Assembly: GCA_040797845.1 (NCBI GenBank)
Contig: JBFNFA010000001.1
Coordinates: 124,001-188,000 of the forward strand
From: Clostridium_AW sp040797845
Lineage (GTDB): Bacteria; Bacillota; Clostridia; Clostridiales; Clostridiaceae
Direction: 5' to 3'
DNA length: 64,000 nucleotides
Shown in pieces: positions 18,604-28,801 of the stretch (position 1 is its first letter; each line of letters begins with the position of its first letter). The position numbers and the translations under genes are program-made. The notes under the pieces were generated by a model. That model was given only the letters and a program-made list of their open reading frames with translations. It had not been told where the DNA came from and did not search any database.

Positions 18604-20475
18604 ATGAATTTTGGATCATTAAAAGAAATAAGTAGTTATATAGGAGATAATCCTATAGCTGGTAAATCACATTTATATCATCCTATTCCATTTGAAGAAT
18701 TTAAGGAATTAAGTACAAGCTCTAATGTAGACGAAGTTTATAGAAAATGGGATATAATAAAAAATATTATTATGTATTTATATAACGATACATTGAGAGA
18801 TATTGATGTATTAGATATTGGAGCAAATGCTGGATTTTATACTTTTTCTATTGCTAAAGAAGGAGCAAAAGTTACAGCGTTTGAACCTAATAAAGAGTAT
18901 TCACAAATAGCTGAAAATATAATAAATATAGAAAAAGGGTTAAATATTAATTGGATAAATGAATTTTATGATTGTAAAAAGGTAAAGGACAAAAAAATTG
19001 ATGTAGCATTAATGCTAAGTGTTTTTCAATGGATGGCAGATGGCGGTAAGAATATAGATTATGCTATTAGACAATTAAAAGAAACATCTAAGATAAGTAA
19101 ATATTTAATATTTGAGTTAGGTTTTAACCAAGGAAGTTCTTGTTTAAAAACGGAAAATAAAAATCATTATGAAGAGATAATTAAGTTATTAAAAGAAAAT
19201 ACACAATATCAATATTTTAATTTAATAGGTATAACTGAACTGTGGAATAATTGTAATAGATTTTTAGTTATTTGCTCTAATGAGGATATTAATTTAAAAC
19301 TATTTCATGAAGAATATAGCTGTTATAAAGCTTCAGAAGTATTTGAAGTTGATATAAATAAATGTATTAGTAGTTCTTTATTTTCCTTTGGAAGGGAAAA
19401 GGAAAGCTGGCATTATTTTATTGAAACATTAAAAGAATATGAGTTGAATAAGAATATAAGTTATGAGAAAAGTATCTTAAAAAAATATTATAATTTTTTT
19501 TCACCTAATAATTTTGGAGAATTTTTATTTGGAAATGAATATGCGAAATTTAGTAAATTGTATGAACTACCCAGTAAATCATACATTCCATTACCGTGGA
19601 CTGATATCGAATTTTATAAAAACTATTTAGTTAATAATGTTAAGTTAATCAATAAAAATGGACAAATCTTAAGTGAGGACAAAGTTCGAGAATATATAGA
19701 TAAAAATAAAGAAATTATATTTAAAAGTTTTGATAATTTAATTATACCTAACTTTTCAAATTTAGATAATTCGTCTGGTAGTTTTCATTTATATGGGAAA
19801 CAAACTGATGAAGCAGGAAAAAAGATATTTAAAGATTTAATAGAAATATATGAAAGTATAAAAAATTTAGGATACTGCTATAATCAATTTAAAAATGGAC
19901 TTATTACAGGTATCTTAATAAAAAACAAGGAGGATTATAGATTTATTGCGATAGATGGACAACATAGGTTAGCTTCAATAAATCTACTAGGTTTAAATAA
20001 GGTTACTGTAAAATTAGATACAAGATTTAAATATAAAGTAATTAATGTAGAAGGTATTGAAGAATGGGATATGGTTAAGTATGGGTTATACGATAAAGAT
20101 TTAGCCAAAAAGTTTGTTGATTTAATTTTTGGTGAAACAGACTTAGTTAGACTAACCAGAATAAAAAAACTAAGTATTGAAGAAAACAAATCTAAAGAGA
20201 AAGTTATATTTTTTGGGGCAAGTAATAAAGGAAAAATATACTTAGATAAATATAAACATAAATACGATGTTGTTTATTTTAGTGATAATGATGAAAATAA
20301 ATGGGGTAAATATATAAATAATATAAAAATAATATCTCCTAAAGAAATAAAGAAATTTAATAAATATAAAGTTTTAATTACAAGTCAGTACTACTTAGAC
20401 ATAGCAAGGCAATTAATAAGTATGAATGTATGTAATTTTGAAGTAATTGATGAAAATTTATTTTTAGCTAAGTAA
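18604..20475 (+). CDS. Three-part protein: SAM methyltransferase, ParB-like domain, C-terminal shared domain
   Basis: 623 residues after GATAGGAGG. A class I methyltransferase motif VLDIGANAGFY lies at 69-79, with VTAFEPNKEY as motif II. A linker region leads to a ParB/sulfiredoxin-like segment with FIAIDGQHRLAS (around 451-458). From about residue 530 to the end is the recurrent domain (VIFFGASNKGK, VVYFSDNDENKWG, LITSQYYLDI). It could methylate a sugar or an amino-acid substituent. The role of the ParB-like part is unknown; in some surface-polysaccharide proteins this fold occurs without any DNA role. Confidence 0.75.
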   Translation: MNFGSLKEISSYIGDNPIAGKSHLYHPIPFEEFKELSTSSNVDEVYRKWDIIKNIIMYLYNDTLRDIDVLDIGANAGFYTFSIAKEGAKVTAFEPNKEYSQIAENIINIEKGLNINWINEFYDCKKVKDKKIDVALMLSVFQWMADGGKNIDYAIRQLKETSKISKYLIFELGFNQGSSCLKTENKNHYEEIIKLLKENTQYQYFNLIGITELWNNCNRFLVICSNEDINLKLFHEEYSCYKASEVFEVDINKCISSSLFSFGREKESWHYFIETLKEYELNKNISYEKSILKKYYNFFSPNNFGEFLFGNEYAKFSKLYELPSKSYIPLPWTDIEFYKNYLVNNVKLINKNGQILSEDKVREYIDKNKEIIFKSFDNLIIPNFSNLDNSSGSFHLYGKQTDEAGKKIFKDLIEIYESIKNLGYCYNQFKNGLITGILIKNKEDYRFIAIDGQHRLASINLLGLNKVTVKLDTRFKYKVINVEGIEEWDMVKYGLYDKDLAKKFVDLIFGETDLVRLTRIKKLSIEENKSKEKVIFFGASNKGKIYLDKYKHKYDVVYFSDNDENKWGKYINNIKIISPKEIKKFNKYKVLITSQYYLDIARQLISMNVCNFEVIDENLFLAK

Positions 20476-20524
20476 CTCACAGCAAAATGATAATTAATAT
20501 ATTATTAACTTGGAGCTGATTTTA

Positions 20525-21730
20525 TTGAAAAAAGTGTGCATGATTTCAACCAATCACGATTTATTTGATAGTAGAATTTATTGGAAAGAAATAATTACTT
20601 TAAAAAAATATGGTTATGATGTATTTTGTATTGTTATTTCTAACGACAAACAAACTGGAATTACTGATCATGGGATTAAATATTTTAAAGTTAAGCCAAG
20701 AGGGAAAAAATATGAAAATATTTTCAAAAGGAGTATTTTTTATAATGAAACTTTTAGCTATGATACATACGAGGAGATATTTAATATTGCTAAAAGCCTA
20801 GAATGTAATGTATATCATTTTCATGATTTATACTTAAATATTATAGGTAATAGATTAAAAAAATTATCATGTAAGCCTAAAGTTATTTATGATGTTCATG
20901 AATTTTATCCTGATTTTATTAGAGATTACTATAAAACTAATGGAATAAATACAATAATAAAAAATATATATTCTTATTATGTAGATATATGGGAAAAATT
21001 AAGCAGTAAGAAATATGATTTTATTATAACTGCAGATGATGCTACCGCTAATTATTTTAAAAATAAGTTCAATATAAATAATATCGACGTAATATATAAC
21101 TATACAAATTTGAATAATATAGAAAGTAGCCAAAAGATACCTAATATTGATTTTAAATATAAATATTATGATGCTATATATTGTGGAGGAATAACTGAGG
21201 TTAGAGGAGTATTTCAAATTTTAGAAGCAATAAACATAGGAAAAAAACATAATGATGATTTTAAAGTAGCATTTTTAGGACCAATATGGGATAATGATTT
21301 GAAGCAGAGAATATTAAATTATATTAACAATAATAATTTACAGGATAATGTCGATTTTTTGGGTAAAGTACCACATGATAAGGTACCTAATTATTTAGTA
21401 AATAGTAAATTAGGATTAGTGACTTTACTACCAATTAAAAAATTTTACAAAAACATTCCAATTAAGCAGTTTGAATATATGGCATATGGCTTACCTGTAA
21501 TTGGAAGTAACTTACCTCCAATTAAACAATTCGTAGGGAAATATAATTGTGGCAAATTAATTAATCCATTAAAGCCAGAAGAAATATGGGAAGCTATGAA
21601 ATTTATATTGTCAAACAAAGAGATATATAATAAATATTCAAATAATAGTATAAATGCTATAGAAAATAATTTGAATTGGGATATAATGGGGAAAAAATTA
21701 TTGCAAATTTATAATGAAATATTAGGATAA
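20525..21730 (+). CDS. GT4-family glycosyltransferase
   Basis: 401 residues from the TTG at 20525, with GGAG 9 bases upstream. The GT-B fold is recognisable: KVCMISTNHDLFDSRIYWKE at the N-terminus, KVIYDVHEFYPD in the middle, YCGGITEVRGVFQILEA and FEYMAYGLPVIGSNLPP in the nucleotide-sugar-binding C-terminal half. It lacks the recurrent domain. It sits within the island and presumably adds one sugar of the flagellar glycan. Confidence 0.83.
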   Translation: MKKVCMISTNHDLFDSRIYWKEIITLKKYGYDVFCIVISNDKQTGITDHGIKYFKVKPRGKKYENIFKRSIFYNETFSYDTYEEIFNIAKSLECNVYHFHDLYLNIIGNRLKKLSCKPKVIYDVHEFYPDFIRDYYKTNGINTIIKNIYSYYVDIWEKLSSKKYDFIITADDATANYFKNKFNINNIDVIYNYTNLNNIESSQKIPNIDFKYKYYDAIYCGGITEVRGVFQILEAINIGKKHNDDFKVAFLGPIWDNDLKQRILNYINNNNLQDNVDFLGKVPHDKVPNYLVNSKLGLVTLLPIKKFYKNIPIKQFEYMAYGLPVIGSNLPPIKQFVGKYNCGKLINPLKPEEIWEAMKFILSNKEIYNKYSNNSINAIENNLNWDIMGKKLLQIYNEILG

Positions 21731-21914
21731 AAATTATTTATAAGTAGTATAGAATGCAATAAATATTTTTGAAAAAATTAGATAAAATTTCAGACTCTTA
21801 TAGATATATAAGAATTTAAATTTTAATACATTTACATAAGTAATACATTCGGGATAAGCGATTATAAAATAATTTGATGTTTATAAAAATATCAAATAAA
21901 AGGTGAAAATGATT

Positions 21915-22442
21915 ATGAAAAAAAATATTCTTATAATAAGATGTGCTAGTGAAAGAACTATAGAAAAACTTCTAGATAATATTAATAATAGATATAAAAT
22001 TGAAGAAAATAGTTTATACTGTTTAATTCAAAAGAGTTTTATTACAAGTTATGAAAAAAAATACCCTTACATAAAATATATTGAAAAAGAAGATGGGTTT
22101 TTTAACTATAAATCTTTTAGGAAGAATGTAAGACTTCAAAATCAATTGAAAAATATATATTTTGATGAAATATGCATACCATCTTCTTATATAGACTTTC
22201 CTGATTTTGAGGATGTCTTTATAATAGCTTCAACAATAAAATGTAAAAAGTATATTCTATTTAATGTAGATGGAGAAATGAAAGAACAAAGATTAGATTT
22301 TATTTCTTTATGGATAGATAAATATTTAGGGAATATTATTTATTTTATTAAACTGATATTTGCATTAATAGGAATTTCCATAATATATATTTTGTCATAT
22401 CCTTATTATTTTATAAAAAAAACATTGTTTAGAAATAGATAA
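21915..22442 (+). CDS. Hypothetical protein with C-terminal membrane segments
   Basis: 175 residues from the ATG at 21915, with AAAGGTG 10 bases upstream. The N-terminal half (ILIIRCASERTIEKLL) looks like a small alpha/beta domain. The C-terminal third (about 135-170) is strongly hydrophobic and probably crosses the membrane once or twice. I do not recognise a family. A terminator overlaps its stop codon. Confidence 0.6.
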   Translation: MKKNILIIRCASERTIEKLLDNINNRYKIEENSLYCLIQKSFITSYEKKYPYIKYIEKEDGFFNYKSFRKNVRLQNQLKNIYFDEICIPSSYIDFPDFEDVFIIASTIKCKKYILFNVDGEMKEQRLDFISLWIDKYLGNIIYFIKLIFALIGISIIYILSYPYYFIKKTLFRNR

Positions 22443-22470
22443 GCATCCTGTTGAGGGATGCTTTTAATTT
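22442..22470 (+). terminator. Intrinsic terminator ending the first glycan transcript
   Basis: An 8-bp perfect stem AAGCATCC/GGATGCTT with a 7-base loop, followed by TTAATTTT. It separates the upstream genes from a new sigma-D-like promoter. Confidence 0.75.
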
Positions 22471-22471
22471 T

Positions 22472-22498
22472 AAAGATTTACTCTAAATTAACGATAAA
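22472..22498 (+). promoter_or_regulatory. Candidate sigma-D promoter for the GT4 gene at 22568
   Basis: TAAA at 22472-22475, 15 bases, AACGATAA at 22491-22498. It follows a terminator directly. Transcription would begin near 22505, which argues for the translation start at 22568 rather than an in-frame GTG at 22505. Confidence 0.65.
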
Positions 22499-22567
22499 AA
22501 TATAGTGAAGATAAATGTTTGTAGCATAATTGATAATAAAATTTATTTTGAAGTAGGTAATAATATT

Positions 22568-24355
22568 ATGATAAAAGAAAAAGTTATAATTTTTGGAGCA
22601 TCTCAATTTGGAAAGATTGCTTTTAACGTTTTAAAGGATAGATTTGATATTAAATATTTTACGGACAATGATTGTAAAAAATGGGGAAATAAATTTTGTG
22701 GTTTAGATATAATAGAACCCCATCACTTAATAGATTATAAAGATTTTAAAATTATTATTGCTAGCATGTATTATGGTGAAATATCTAGTCAATTAAAGAA
22801 CATAGGCTTATACAATATATTTATATTTAGTTACAGTGATTATAATGATATAACTTATAAAAAAAGATTCTTTTTAGACAAAATGTGTAACACTGATGTA
22901 TACAAAAACATAATTATTAATGATAAATTCAAAGAAAAGTTTCTGCATAATTTCAGTTTTTTATATAATTCAAATGATAATTTAAATAAAAAAAATACAT
23001 TATGTTTAAATAATAATAGAAAAAAAGTTTTAATTATTGCATATGCTTTTCCACCATTAGGTGGTTCTGGAATACAGAGAACTTTAAAATTTGTAAAGTA
23101 TTTGAGAAAATTTAATTATGAACCTATAGTAATTACTGTAGATGACGGGTTCTGTAATTTGGCAAAAGATGAAAGTTTTTTACAAGAAATAGATAAAGAT
23201 ATACAAATAATTAGAATAAAAGAAAAGTACTTTAATACAGAGCAGCTAGATGAGCAATCAATAAAACAAATATTTAATTTAATTTATGGGTTAATTGATG
23301 ATAAAAACTTGATTAATCAATTTAAAGATTATATTGAAAAAGAAGATTGCATTCAAAGAAAAGAATTAATTTGCCCAGATTCACAAATAACGTGGGCTAA
23401 TGAAGTCTTAAAAAATATTGAAAGTTTTATTGATTTTGAAAAAATAGATTTAATTTATAGTACAGGGGATCCATATTCAGATCATATTGTAAGTTTTTAT
23501 TTAAGCAAAAAATTTAAAAAACCATGGGTTGCAGATTTTAGAGATGAATGGACTAATAATCCACATGTAAAATATGATATTAATTCTATAAAATACAAAA
23601 TTAACTTTAGTATGGAAAAGAAAATTGTTTGTTCATGTGATAAATTGATTACAGTAACCCCTATATCAACTAATAATTATAAAAAATCTTTTAATTTAAG
23701 TGATAACAAAGTGGTTACTATTACTAATGGGTATGATGAAGAGGATTTTGAAAATGTAAATATAGAGTTAAAAAAATTAAAGTCTATATTTAAAATAGTA
23801 TATACTGGCGTGATTTACAAAGATGGAGAACCTTATGCGTTTATAAAAGCTTTAAATGAATTATTTGATGAAGAAAAAATTAATTGTAAACAAACTAAAT
23901 TATTTCTTATAGGAAGGATTGATAATAATATATTAAGTGAAATTAAAAAAATAGATAAATACAATGTAGTAGATATACAAGGATATAAAAGTCATAGGGA
24001 AAGTTTAAAGTATGCATTAAATGCAGATTTATTATTACTGTTAGTAGGTAAAGGTGAAAAATTTAAACCAGTTTATACAGGAAAAGTATTTGAGTATATT
24101 AGAACATACAATCCTATAATTTCTTTAGCTCCTAAAGATGGAGTTGTGTCTAATTTATTAGAGAAAGTTGGTTGTGGCAAAAATTGTGAAATAGATGATA
24201 TTGAAGAAATAAAAAAATATATTCTCTACTATTACGTAAATTGGAAAAATGGAATGAATTTAAATAATATCAATAAATTAGAGATTAAAAAATATGAAAG
24301 GCAAGTTTTGACTAATAATTTAGCAGAAGTTTTTAATAAATTGTTAAAATGTTAA
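22568..24355 (+). CDS. GT4-family glycosyltransferase with N-terminal shared domain
   Basis: About 595 residues from the ATG at 22568, which directly precedes the recurrent domain (IKEKVIIFGASQFGK, IKYFTDNDCKKWG, IIASMYYGEI). A GTG at 22505 is in frame but sits on the expected transcription start. After a linker the GT-B fold begins with AYAFPPLGGSGIQRTLKF (around 160) and includes WVADFRDEWTNNP, TITNGYDEEDF and YTGVIYKDGEP. Family 4 enzymes with PPLGGSG starts act in surface polysaccharide synthesis. Confidence 0.8.
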   Translation: MIKEKVIIFGASQFGKIAFNVLKDRFDIKYFTDNDCKKWGNKFCGLDIIEPHHLIDYKDFKIIIASMYYGEISSQLKNIGLYNIFIFSYSDYNDITYKKRFFLDKMCNTDVYKNIIINDKFKEKFLHNFSFLYNSNDNLNKKNTLCLNNNRKKVLIIAYAFPPLGGSGIQRTLKFVKYLRKFNYEPIVITVDDGFCNLAKDESFLQEIDKDIQIIRIKEKYFNTEQLDEQSIKQIFNLIYGLIDDKNLINQFKDYIEKEDCIQRKELICPDSQITWANEVLKNIESFIDFEKIDLIYSTGDPYSDHIVSFYLSKKFKKPWVADFRDEWTNNPHVKYDINSIKYKINFSMEKKIVCSCDKLITVTPISTNNYKKSFNLSDNKVVTITNGYDEEDFENVNIELKKLKSIFKIVYTGVIYKDGEPYAFIKALNELFDEEKINCKQTKLFLIGRIDNNILSEIKKIDKYNVVDIQGYKSHRESLKYALNADLLLLLVGKGEKFKPVYTGKVFEYIRTYNPIISLAPKDGVVSNLLEKVGCGKNCEIDDIEEIKKYILYYYVNWKNGMNLNNINKLEIKKYERQVLTNNLAEVFNKLLKC

Positions 24356-24421
24356 TGTAAGAAAAAGATTATATGCTTAGTGTATTTAAATATAAATATA
24401 TATTTTTTAGGATGTGATTTA

Positions 24422-25429
24422 ATGTGTAAAATAAGTGTTTTAATGTCAGTATACAATGGTGAAAAATATATTAAAGAAACCATAGAAAGTATATTAAATC
24501 AAACTTATAAAAATTTTGAATTTATTATTATAAATGATGGATCAACAGATAACACTAGAGAAATTATAGAAAGTTATAATGATAGTAAAATAAAATTATA
24601 TAACCTACAAAGGAATATGGGAGTAGGGGAAGCCTTAAATTTTGGATTATCTAAATGTAATGGAAAATATATTGCAAAAGCTGATAGTGATGATATATAT
24701 GATAATAAAAGGCTAGAAAAACAAAATAAATTTTTAGATGAAAATTTAGATATAGCTTTAGTCAAAACCTTAATAGAATATTTTCCGGAAAATAAGAAAG
24801 TGGAAAAAAGTGAAAGATATAAATTTAATAAATCATATATAGAAATATATAAAAATATGGTAACGGAAAGTGAAGACATCAGCAAGAAAATATATTGGTA
24901 CTGTTGTATTCCTCATACTTCAATAATGGTAAGAGGCGATATAGCAAAAAAGGTAGAATATAGGCCTTTTAGAATATGGGAGGACTATGATTTTTTTTAT
25001 AGATTAAATAAGTTAGGTTATAAAATGGGAACAGTTAAAGAAAAACTCGTAGAAGTTAGAATATGTGAAAGTTCTACAACAGTTAAATACAATAGAGATT
25101 TAAAAGAAATAATTTTAACGATAAAACAAGATGAAATAGATAATTTACTAAAAGACAATAGGCCTTTATACTTGTGGGGAGCTGGAGTGTTTGGACAAGA
25201 TGTTCTTAGTACCTTGGAAAAAAATAATGTAAAGGTAGAAGGATTTATTGATATTAATAAAGAAAAAATAGGGAATAGTATTAAAGGATTAAATGTGTAT
25301 TCCCCAGAGTTTATAAAAGACAAAAACTGCATAGTTATTATAACATCTCAACCTGGAATGCTACAAATAGTTAAGAATTTAGAAGAAAATTCATTTAAAC
25401 ATTTAAAGGATTATATAGTTTACCATTAA
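24422..25429 (+). CDS. GT2 glycosyltransferase with C-terminal divergent shared domain
   Basis: 335 residues from the ATG at 24422 (AGGATGTG upstream). The GT-A domain has ISVLMSVYNGEKYIKETIES, NDGSTDNT, KADSDD and WEDYDFFYRL. From about residue 245 a Rossmann-like segment follows (PLYLWGAGVFGQDVLSTLE, VEGFIDINKEK, YSPEFI, IIITSQPG). It is the most divergent copy of the island domain: GAG replaces GAS and DINKEK replaces DNDxxKW. The fusion of a GT2 with this fold supports the modular picture. Confidence 0.8.
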   Translation: MCKISVLMSVYNGEKYIKETIESILNQTYKNFEFIIINDGSTDNTREIIESYNDSKIKLYNLQRNMGVGEALNFGLSKCNGKYIAKADSDDIYDNKRLEKQNKFLDENLDIALVKTLIEYFPENKKVEKSERYKFNKSYIEIYKNMVTESEDISKKIYWYCCIPHTSIMVRGDIAKKVEYRPFRIWEDYDFFYRLNKLGYKMGTVKEKLVEVRICESSTTVKYNRDLKEIILTIKQDEIDNLLKDNRPLYLWGAGVFGQDVLSTLEKNNVKVEGFIDINKEKIGNSIKGLNVYSPEFIKDKNCIVIITSQPGMLQIVKNLEENSFKHLKDYIVYH

Positions 25430-25524
25430 AAAGTTAATATTAATATAAAAATTAGCAAGTTATCATAGTAATCTATTTAAATTAGAAACAATTTATAGAA
25501 AATAATATTATAGGGGATGATACA

Positions 25525-26199
25525 ATGAAAGCTATATTATTAATAGCTGGTATAGGAAGTAGATTAGGACAACCTTATCCTAAGTGTTTGAATAAACTAC
25601 CTTATGGTGAAACTATAATTCAAAGACAAGTTAGGATTTTAAGAGAATGTGGCATAGAAGAAATAATAGCTGTTTGTGGTTTTAAAAAAGAATTAGTAAT
25701 GGAGCATATGCCTAATATATTATACAAATATAATCCTATATATTATATAACCAATACATCAAAAAGTTTGCTTACTGGTATAGAGAGGTTAGACGATGAT
25801 ATAATTTGGATAAATGGAGATGTAGTGTTCGATAAGGAAATCATACTAAGCATGATAAAAAGTAATAAAAAAAATAAGATAGCAGTAGATAATAAAAATT
25901 GTGGAGAAGAAGAAATAAAGTACACTTTAAATTCTAACAATACAATACAAGAAATATCAAAAGAAGTAAAGAATGCACAAGGTGAAGCAGTAGGTATTAA
26001 TATAATATCAAAAGAATATTTAAATATATTTAGAAATAACCTTATTAAGTGTAAAGATAAAGATTTTTTTGAAAAAGCTATAGAATACTGTATAAAAGAA
26101 GGGATGGAGTTTTATCCCATAAATATAAAAGATAATAGATGTGTGGAAGTAGATTTTTATGAAGATTGGGAATGTGCATGTAATTTATTTAATAAATAA
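25525..26199 (+). CDS. LicC-like sugar/choline-phosphate nucleotidyltransferase
   Basis: 224 residues. It begins KAILLIAGIGSRLGQPYPKCL, the nucleotidyltransferase loop with the essential Lys-containing PKCL, and has WINGDVVFD as the metal-binding motif. It is similar in size to LicC-type CTP:phosphocholine cytidylyltransferases. It is followed 19 bases later by a TagF-like phosphotransferase, so it probably makes a CDP-linked donor whose phospho-group is moved to the glycan. The activated group is unknown. Confidence 0.8.
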   Translation: MKAILLIAGIGSRLGQPYPKCLNKLPYGETIIQRQVRILRECGIEEIIAVCGFKKELVMEHMPNILYKYNPIYYITNTSKSLLTGIERLDDDIIWINGDVVFDKEIILSMIKSNKKNKIAVDNKNCGEEEIKYTLNSNNTIQEISKEVKNAQGEAVGINIISKEYLNIFRNNLIKCKDKDFFEKAIEYCIKEGMEFYPINIKDNRCVEVDFYEDWECACNLFNK

Positions 26200-26218
26200 T
26201 TAAGGGAGATTATTTATA

Positions 26219-27628
26219 ATGAAGAAAAGAATAATGCTGTTTGGAGCTTCAAAATTTGGAAAAATAGCGTATAATTTTTTGATTGAAAATTATGACATAG
26301 TTTATTTTATAGATAATGATCAAAAAAAATGGGAAAATAATTTTTCTAATAGAAAAGTTATAGATCCTGCTGAATTAAAAACTATTAAAAACTTTTACGT
26401 AATAGTTACAAGTCAATATGATTTGGAAATTGTAAAACAATTATTGGCAATGGGAATAAAAAAATTTGGAGTTTTTGAATTGCAGTCTAAAGATAAAGAT
26501 CAAGATTATAAAGTTTATCATTATGATTATGAGCATATACAAGATTTTAATGTTATAGATAATAAAATATCATTAATTATAGAAAATAATTCAGGTTCTA
26601 ATACTTTAGCACTATACAAATTTATTGATAATTACATAAATAACAAATATGATGTAAATTTAATAGATAAAAAAAATAAAAATAAAGATTATTATTTCAA
26701 CTTAATTACTAGCAAAATGATTGTTAGAACTCATGATGGATCTTACGATGATAAACAAATAAACATTCAATTATGGCATGGTGTACCATTAAAAGGGTTA
26801 TCTTATATGAGTAAATATAAATTACAGAATCCAGAATTGAGTCATATGCAATGGAGTAAGTTAGACAAGATAATGTCGTATTCTCAAACATATAGTACAT
26901 TAATGAATGCTTGCTATGGTGTTTCAGGAGATAAATATACAGTTACAGGCATGCCAAGAAATGATTTTTTATTTAAAAGTAATGGAAAGGCTAATTTATC
27001 TCAAATTTTAAATATAGATTTAAATGATAAAAAAGCAATTTTTTATATACCTACATTTAGAACAACTATTTATGGAGAAGCTAATGGAGAAAGGGATTCT
27101 TATATATTTAATAATAATAACTTTCACATGAATAAGCTCTCAAGCTTTCTTAATGAAAATAATTGTATTATGATACTTAAAATACACCCTACTCAAGAGA
27201 ATGAATTAGTGGAAAATATTAAAAATTTACAGTTAAACAATATGTATTTGTTAAATGATAGTGATTTAATTGAACACGGATATGATTTGTATGAAATTTT
27301 AAATTCAGCAGATCTTTTAATTACTGATTATTCATCTATTTATTTTGATTATTTATTATTAAATAGAACTATTATATTTGTTCCAACGGATTTAGAGAAT
27401 TATAAAGAAAACAGAGGTTTTTTGTTAGAACCTTATGATTTTTGGACTCCTGGCCCTAAGTGTTTAAATGAAAAAGAATTGGAAAATGAGATATATAATA
27501 GTTTGAATAATGAACATTATTATGAAAGAGAAAGAAATATAACTTTAGACGTAATTCACCATTATAAGGATGGAAATGCTAGTTATAGAGTTTGGGATAA
27601 TATAGATAGGTTAATGGAAGGAAATTAG
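26219..27628 (+). CDS. TagF-like CDP-alcohol phosphotransferase with N-terminal shared domain
   Basis: 469 residues. The first 90 are the recurrent domain (RIMLFGASKFGK, IVYFIDNDQKKWE, VIVTSQYDLEI). The rest has the signatures of the CDP-glycerol glycerophosphotransferase family: WHGVPLKGLSY (His about 187), TGMPRNDFLF, FYIPTFRTT, ILKIHPTQ and LLITDYSSIYFDYLLL. Family enzymes transfer a phospho-alcohol from a CDP donor, as in teichoic acids. With the preceding nucleotidyltransferase this suggests a phosphodiester-linked substituent on the glycan. A comparable gene pair is known in clostridial flagellar glycan loci. Confidence 0.83.
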   Translation: MKKRIMLFGASKFGKIAYNFLIENYDIVYFIDNDQKKWENNFSNRKVIDPAELKTIKNFYVIVTSQYDLEIVKQLLAMGIKKFGVFELQSKDKDQDYKVYHYDYEHIQDFNVIDNKISLIIENNSGSNTLALYKFIDNYINNKYDVNLIDKKNKNKDYYFNLITSKMIVRTHDGSYDDKQINIQLWHGVPLKGLSYMSKYKLQNPELSHMQWSKLDKIMSYSQTYSTLMNACYGVSGDKYTVTGMPRNDFLFKSNGKANLSQILNIDLNDKKAIFYIPTFRTTIYGEANGERDSYIFNNNNFHMNKLSSFLNENNCIMILKIHPTQENELVENIKNLQLNNMYLLNDSDLIEHGYDLYEILNSADLLITDYSSIYFDYLLLNRTIIFVPTDLENYKENRGFLLEPYDFWTPGPKCLNEKELENEIYNSLNNEHYYERERNITLDVIHHYKDGNASYRVWDNIDRLMEGN

Positions 27629-27631
27629 TTT

Positions 27632-28801
27632 ATGAATTATAATATTTCAGCTATAATACCTTGCTACAACTGTAAAGAATTTATAAAAAAAACAGTAGAT
27701 AGTTTGCTTAGTCAAACCATTCAGTTAAAAGAAATAATACTAATTAATGATGCTAGCACAGATGATACCTTAGAAATTCTAAAACAGATAGAAGAAAAAA
27801 ATAAAGATATGGTTAAGGTTATAGATTTCAAAGAAAACAAAGGTGCTTCATATGCTAGAAATTACGGGGTTAAAATCTCAATAGGAGATTATATTTTATT
27901 TATGGATTCAGATGATATTGCCGAATTAATGTTAATAGAAAATTATAAGGGTAGATTAGAAGAATTAAATAGTGAAATAGAAGACAAGTATATACTATGC
28001 TATAGTGCTTATTTTCAAATAGATGCAAAAGATAATAAAATAAGCGATATAGTAAAGGGAATACAAGTTGAACCGGAGGAGATTTTAGGATATGAACTTT
28101 TGCGAAATTACATATCTACTTCAGGAGTATTTGTATATAGAAAAGCATTTTTAAAGTGCGGCGGTTTTAACGAAAAATTAGCTTACTCAGAAGATTGGGA
28201 CCTTTGGATAAAACTAGCCATGAAAGGTGGATTTGCGTATGTAGATAAACCTATGATAAAGGTTAGAAGACATTTAGGTAATATATCATCAAATATAAAT
28301 AATATGCTTAATGGAGAAAGAGAAGTTTTATCAAATTATTCTATAGATTTTATAGAGAGTAGCATATATAGAAGAAATTTGCCTTATGAAAAAAATACCG
28401 TTGATTTTGTGTCCATGTTATTTAAATTAAATTATTGGGAAGAAGGGTATAATAAATTAATTCAGACAATTAGTAGAGGATATAGTTTTGATAGTTTATT
28501 TTTTTACTTAGGATTATATTACTTAAAAAGAAACCGTATAGAAGAAGCAAAAACAAATTTTGATAAAACTTTAAAGTTAAATTCTTCTCATGGAGCAGCA
28601 TTAAATAATATAGGCAGTATATATTTGTTAATGAACAATAAAGAATTGGCTAAAGAATATTTTTTTAAGGCACTAAAAATCCATTCAAATTATATGGATG
28701 CAAACTGTAATTTAAAGTTGCTTAATAATAATGAAATTGCTAAGAATGAAATTAAATTTACATGGAGAGAACTAAGAGGAGTGCTTATAAGCTATGTATA
28801 A
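27632..28801 (+). CDS. GT2 glycosyltransferase with C-terminal TPR repeats
   Basis: 389 residues, with AAGGA just upstream of the ATG. The GT-A core has ISAIIPCYNCKEFIKKTVDS, NDASTDDT, FMDSDD and YSEDWDLWIKLA. From about residue 285 TPR units follow (FYLGLYYLKRNRIEEAKTNF, ALNNIGSIYLLMNNKELAKE). It overlaps the next gene by 8 bases. It resembles the gene at 2836 in architecture, and the two bracket the island. Confidence 0.82.
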   Translation: MNYNISAIIPCYNCKEFIKKTVDSLLSQTIQLKEIILINDASTDDTLEILKQIEEKNKDMVKVIDFKENKGASYARNYGVKISIGDYILFMDSDDIAELMLIENYKGRLEELNSEIEDKYILCYSAYFQIDAKDNKISDIVKGIQVEPEEILGYELLRNYISTSGVFVYRKAFLKCGGFNEKLAYSEDWDLWIKLAMKGGFAYVDKPMIKVRRHLGNISSNINNMLNGEREVLSNYSIDFIESSIYRRNLPYEKNTVDFVSMLFKLNYWEEGYNKLIQTISRGYSFDSLFFYLGLYYLKRNRIEEAKTNFDKTLKLNSSHGAALNNIGSIYLLMNNKELAKEYFFKALKIHSNYMDANCNLKLLNNNEIAKNEIKFTWRELRGVLISYV

